Positions 6,185-8,276 of a DNA stretch of 8,276 bases are shown one piece after another (the first letter of the stretch is position 1; each line of letters starts with the position of its first letter). This DNA is from Akkermansiaceae bacterium UBA1315. Its GTDB lineage: Bacteria; Verrucomicrobiota; Verrucomicrobiia; Verrucomicrobiales; Akkermansiaceae. A program made the translations under genes and the position numbers. Below the pieces are notes generated by a model. It was given only the letters and a program-made list of their open reading frames with translations. It was not told where the DNA came from and made no database searches. Location: positions 57,056-65,331 of the forward strand of contig DBTN01000027.1 in assembly GCA_002307065.1 (NCBI GenBank), given 5' to 3'.

Positions 6185-7810
6185 TTATTTCTTCTTTCTC
6201 AAAAACGGAGGAAGGTCGAGATCTTCGCCGTCGACCACATTCGGGCTTTCCCCCTCGAATCGGCCACGCGGAGCGGAGTCAAAAATGAGTTCACTCTGAG
6301 GGCCCGTCAATTTCACGCCCAGCTTGAGCTTCGGCGCGTCGGGCTCGGATTGGATCGAAAAGGGTGAGACGGATTTGAAATCATCCTCGGGAACTTCCTC
6401 AGGAAAATCCTCCCCGTAGGACTTTCCCCACAGCGGCTTTTTCGATGGCTCCGGCGTTTCGCTCGGCGTTTCCATCGGCAAATCAAAACCAAAGGAGGAG
6501 GATGTCGTCGGCGCAGCAAAATCGATTTCCTCCGCTTTGGCGGATTCGTCTCTCACCGGTTCGGTGAACGAAAAGGGTTCAGGCTCGTAGCTCTGCGGCG
6601 AAGGAATTTCCGCGAAAGGGCGCTCGTCCACCACCAGTTCAGGCTCGGCAGGTTCGACCATCGGCTCCGGTTCAGGCTCGGCAGATGGGATCCAATCGTG
6701 ATTCTCCGGCTCAGGCGCAAAAATCTCGGCAACCGGCTCGGGCTCCGGTTCGGGAGTCGAAACCGGTTCTTCATAGTGAAAAACCGGTGCCGATGAGGTG
6801 ATGACGACCTCTTCCTCTTCATACGACAGGGTGTGCAGCGAATCTTCCGGCAAGGCGCTGATCAGCGTAATCGACAGATTTTCTCCCATCGAGGGATCGA
6901 CCGCCGCCCCAAAAAGCACGTGCGCGTGATCGGGCACGAATTTTTGCAAACCCTGCATCAACAGCTCGATCTCAAATAACGTCAAATCTTCCCCACCGCA
7001 AAGATGAACGAGAACGGTTTGAGCATCTTTCAGCAGCGCGCCTTGATCCAAAAGCGGGCTGGACAGCGCATTCCGCAAAGCACGGGTCGCGCGGTCGGTT
7101 CCATTCGCCAAACCGGAACCAAAAAGGCAGCGGGAGCGGTTCGTGCGCAGCGCGCTCATCAGATCGTCGAGGCCGATATTGATCAGCCCGGGACGGACGA
7201 CCAGACGAATCACGGCCTTGATCGACTCGCAAATCATGTGATCCGCTGCGGAAAATGCTTCGTGAATCCCTTGCTTGGCGACGACCAGTTCGCCCATCCG
7301 GTTGTTATCAAACGTCACAAGCGCATTCGAAAGCACCGCCAATTGGTTGAGAGCGGTTTCTGCCTGATCGCGGCGGCGGCGGCCTTCGAAAGCAAAGGGC
7401 ATTGTCGCGAAAACCACGACAAACGCGCCTTCCTCACGGGCGATCCGTGTCACGATCGGTGCCGCTCCCGAACCGGTTCCGCCGCCCAAACCGGTGCAGA
7501 GGAAAACGATGCGGTGACCTCGCAGGGACGCGCGGATTTCCGATTCCGCTTCAAGTATCGCCTGTTGTCCGAGTTCTGGATCGCCGCCCGCGCCGAGGCC
7601 CTTCGTGAGATTCCGACCGAGCTGGATTTTTTCCCCTGCCACACAAGCCGCCAAGGTCCGGACATCGGTATTGATCGCCAAAAGCTCAGCGCCTTCCATG
7701 CCGTCGAGAGCGACGCGCTCAAGCATATTCGCCCCCGCCCCGCCGAGGCCGACGATTTTCACAGATGACGTGGGAATGGTTTGTTGTGGATCGCGAGTAT
7801 AAGAAATCAT
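6185..7810 (-). CDS. ftsZ: Cell division protein FtsZ, diverged with long acidic linker
   Basis: The tubulin-like GTPase that polymerises into the division ring at midcell. The 541-residue product is much longer than E. coli FtsZ (383). Seen: VKIVGLGGAGANML (17-30), the tubulin signature GLGGGTGSGAAP (107-118), FEGRRRR (141-147), and the T7 loop NIGLDDL (211-217). The canonical T7 loop is NxDxxD: Asp216 is kept but the first Asp is Gly213. After the globular core (about 1-330) comes a roughly 200-residue linker rich in Pro and Glu with EPEPEP repeats, then the conserved C-terminal peptide LDLPPFLRKKK that binds membrane anchors such as FtsA. The ATG start suits the family; no Shine-Dalgarno sequence is seen. 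The stop of the open frame from the upstream four-helix-bundle gene is 6 bp away. The ends face the regulator gene. Confidence 0.97.
   Translation of the reverse strand: MISYTRDPQQTIPTSSVKIVGLGGAGANMLERVALDGMEGAELLAINTDVRTLAACVAGEKIQLGRNLTKGLGAGGDPELGQQAILEAESEIRASLRGHRIVFLCTGLGGGTGSGAAPIVTRIAREEGAFVVVFATMPFAFEGRRRRDQAETALNQLAVLSNALVTFDNNRMGELVVAKQGIHEAFSAADHMICESIKAVIRLVVRPGLINIGLDDLMSALRTNRSRCLFGSGLANGTDRATRALRNALSSPLLDQGALLKDAQTVLVHLCGGEDLTLFEIELLMQGLQKFVPDHAHVLFGAAVDPSMGENLSITLISALPEDSLHTLSYEEEEVVITSSAPVFHYEEPVSTPEPEPEPVAEIFAPEPENHDWIPSAEPEPEPMVEPAEPELVVDERPFAEIPSPQSYEPEPFSFTEPVRDESAKAEEIDFAAPTTSSSFGFDLPMETPSETPEPSKKPLWGKSYGEDFPEEVPEDDFKSVSPFSIQSEPDAPKLKLGVKLTGPQSELIFDSAPRGRFEGESPNVVDGEDLDLPPFLRKKK
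6637..6684. repeat. Internal repeats in the ftsZ linker
   Basis: GTTCAGGCTCGGCAG occurs exactly at 6637-6651 and 6670-6684, 33 bp apart and in frame, encoding copies of an AEPEPEP-like unit. The neighbouring sequence has further partial copies. This suggests that the linker grew or changes length by slippage or unequal exchange. Confidence 0.6.
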
Positions 7811-7827
7811 GAAATTTTAAAAGATTA

Positions 7828-7866
7828 GGAACATCGAACATGGAACGTCCAACATGGAACATCGAA
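7828..7866. repeat. Left copy of inverted repeat beside the four-helix-bundle gene
   Basis: Made of GAACATCGAA and GGAACGTCC-like units: GGAACATCGAA occurs at 7828-7838 and again at 7856-7866. The inner 24 bases (7843-7866) match the reverse complement of 8252-8275 at 23 of 24 positions. It lies 17 bp upstream of the ftsZ start and 11 bp after the ancestral stop of the four-helix-bundle gene. Repeats of this type are common in verrucomicrobial genomes by my recollection. Confidence 0.85.
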
Positions 7867-7877
7867 GTGAAGAATCG

Positions 7878-8276
7878 TTATTTACGGCGTTTTTCTGCGG
7901 TGGCGATGCTTGCGACAAAGATGCGGATAAGTTGATCGGTCTCGTCAAGAAGCGGTGAAAGTTTTCGGAATTGGGAAGGATATCGGCGCGGACAATCCAT
8001 TTGAGCCAACGTTCGGTTTCTCTGAGTTCTTTAAGAGCGATCCGCAACTTATGAATAAAATCAGCAGCAGACTCGGCACCCTGCGCTTCTCCGTGATGGG
8101 ACAACGGTGCCGTTCCAGATCGGAGAAGTTGATTACCGATATGCCGTTCCGCATCGTCCGCATTTAAAGAACGAGTGAGCGCAAGGATTCGAGCGCCGAA
8201 ATTTAGCAGACGCTCCTCCAAGTCGTAAGAAGCTTTTCGCTCTTCCTCTTTTTCGATGTTCGATGTTGGACGTTCG
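7878..8276 (-). pseudogene. Four-helix-bundle protein (23S rRNA IVS-type) gene, frameshifted and partial
   Basis: A small helical protein of the family encoded by intervening sequences in 23S rRNA genes; related to the Avd fold; function unknown. Seen from the right edge: SYDLEERLL, then NQLLRSGTAP, GEAQGAES, DFIHKLRIALKELRETERWL, the family's core motifs. After WIVRADILP the expected ending (FRKLSPLLDETDQL, then FVASIATAEKRRK and a TAA at 7880-7878) is found one frame over, so a base seems lost near 7973-7980, perhaps from a C run. The unshifted frame instead reads on through the repeat to a TAA at 7817-7819, giving an odd tail with CSMLDVPCSMF. Upstream the frame is open to the edge with no ATG; TTG at 8221 would cut the conserved start, so the true start is probably outside. 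A sequencing error remains possible. Confidence 0.8.
8252..8275. repeat. Right copy of inverted repeat, may extend past the edge
   Basis: Near-perfect reverse complement (23 of 24) of 7843-7866, with 385 bp between the inner edges. It lies inside the open frame of the four-helix-bundle gene, which reads ERPTSNIE here. The next base (8276) breaks the match with the left copy, but the unit pattern may resume beyond the window. Confidence 0.85.

Noticed and set aside
7004..7768. Open frame of 254 codons on the plus strand
   Set aside because: It lies opposite the FtsZ GTPase core, has no recognisable domain and is explained by codon bias of ftsZ.
7828..7866. CRISPR array suggested by the repeated GAACATCGAA units
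   Set aside because: The units are short, unequal and not separated by unique spacers of constant length, and no cas genes are nearby.
7878..8276. Diversity-generating retroelement suggested by the Avd-like four-helix bundle
   Set aside because: There is no reverse transcriptase, no template/variable repeat pair and no target gene in the window; the motifs fit the IVS-type family better.

Overview
The window looks like chromosomal DNA from a Verrucomicrobiota bacterium or a close PVC relative. The clues are a diverged FtsZ with a long acidic Pro/Glu-rich linker, a XylR-type regulator (sugar-binding fold plus AraC-type DNA-binding domain), a standalone methyltransferase of the ovothiol type, start codons with hardly any Shine-Dalgarno sequence, and a four-helix-bundle gene next to repeats built from GAACATCGAA/GGAACGTCC units. 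The assignment is inferred from gene content and motifs, not from a marker phylogeny.

Layout. Positions 1-2399 (minus) hold the str operon rpsL-rpsG-fusA; fusA runs off the left edge. Its leader, with a possible promoter, lies at 2400-2615. A bidirectional-looking terminator at 2616-2649 ends an ArsR-family repressor gene (2648-2968, minus). That gene is divergent from an Old Yellow Enzyme family alkene reductase (3084-4136, plus), and they share a short control region with repeated sequence blocks. The reductase gene converges on a putative 4-mercaptohistidine N1-methyltransferase gene (4174-4911, minus), with a hairpin between them. The methyltransferase gene is divergent from the XylR-type regulator gene (5030-6163, plus); two half-sites 21 bp apart lie between them. 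The regulator gene converges on ftsZ (6185-7810, minus). Immediately upstream of ftsZ is a four-helix-bundle gene that appears frameshifted and lies between near-perfect 24-bp inverted repeats; it continues past the right edge.

How the parts work together. The str operon makes ribosomal proteins S12 and S7 and elongation factor G. ArsR plus the reductase looks like a self-contained sensor and detoxification pair for electrophiles. The methyltransferase and the XylR-type regulator may form a second regulated pair, but no OvoA-type sulfoxide synthase is present to confirm ovothiol synthesis. FtsZ is the division protein, and the repeat-bounded element sits directly in front of it. The most unusual item is that element: a four-helix-bundle gene enclosed by complementary ends, as in the intervening sequences of some bacterial 23S rRNAs, but here beside a cell-division gene.
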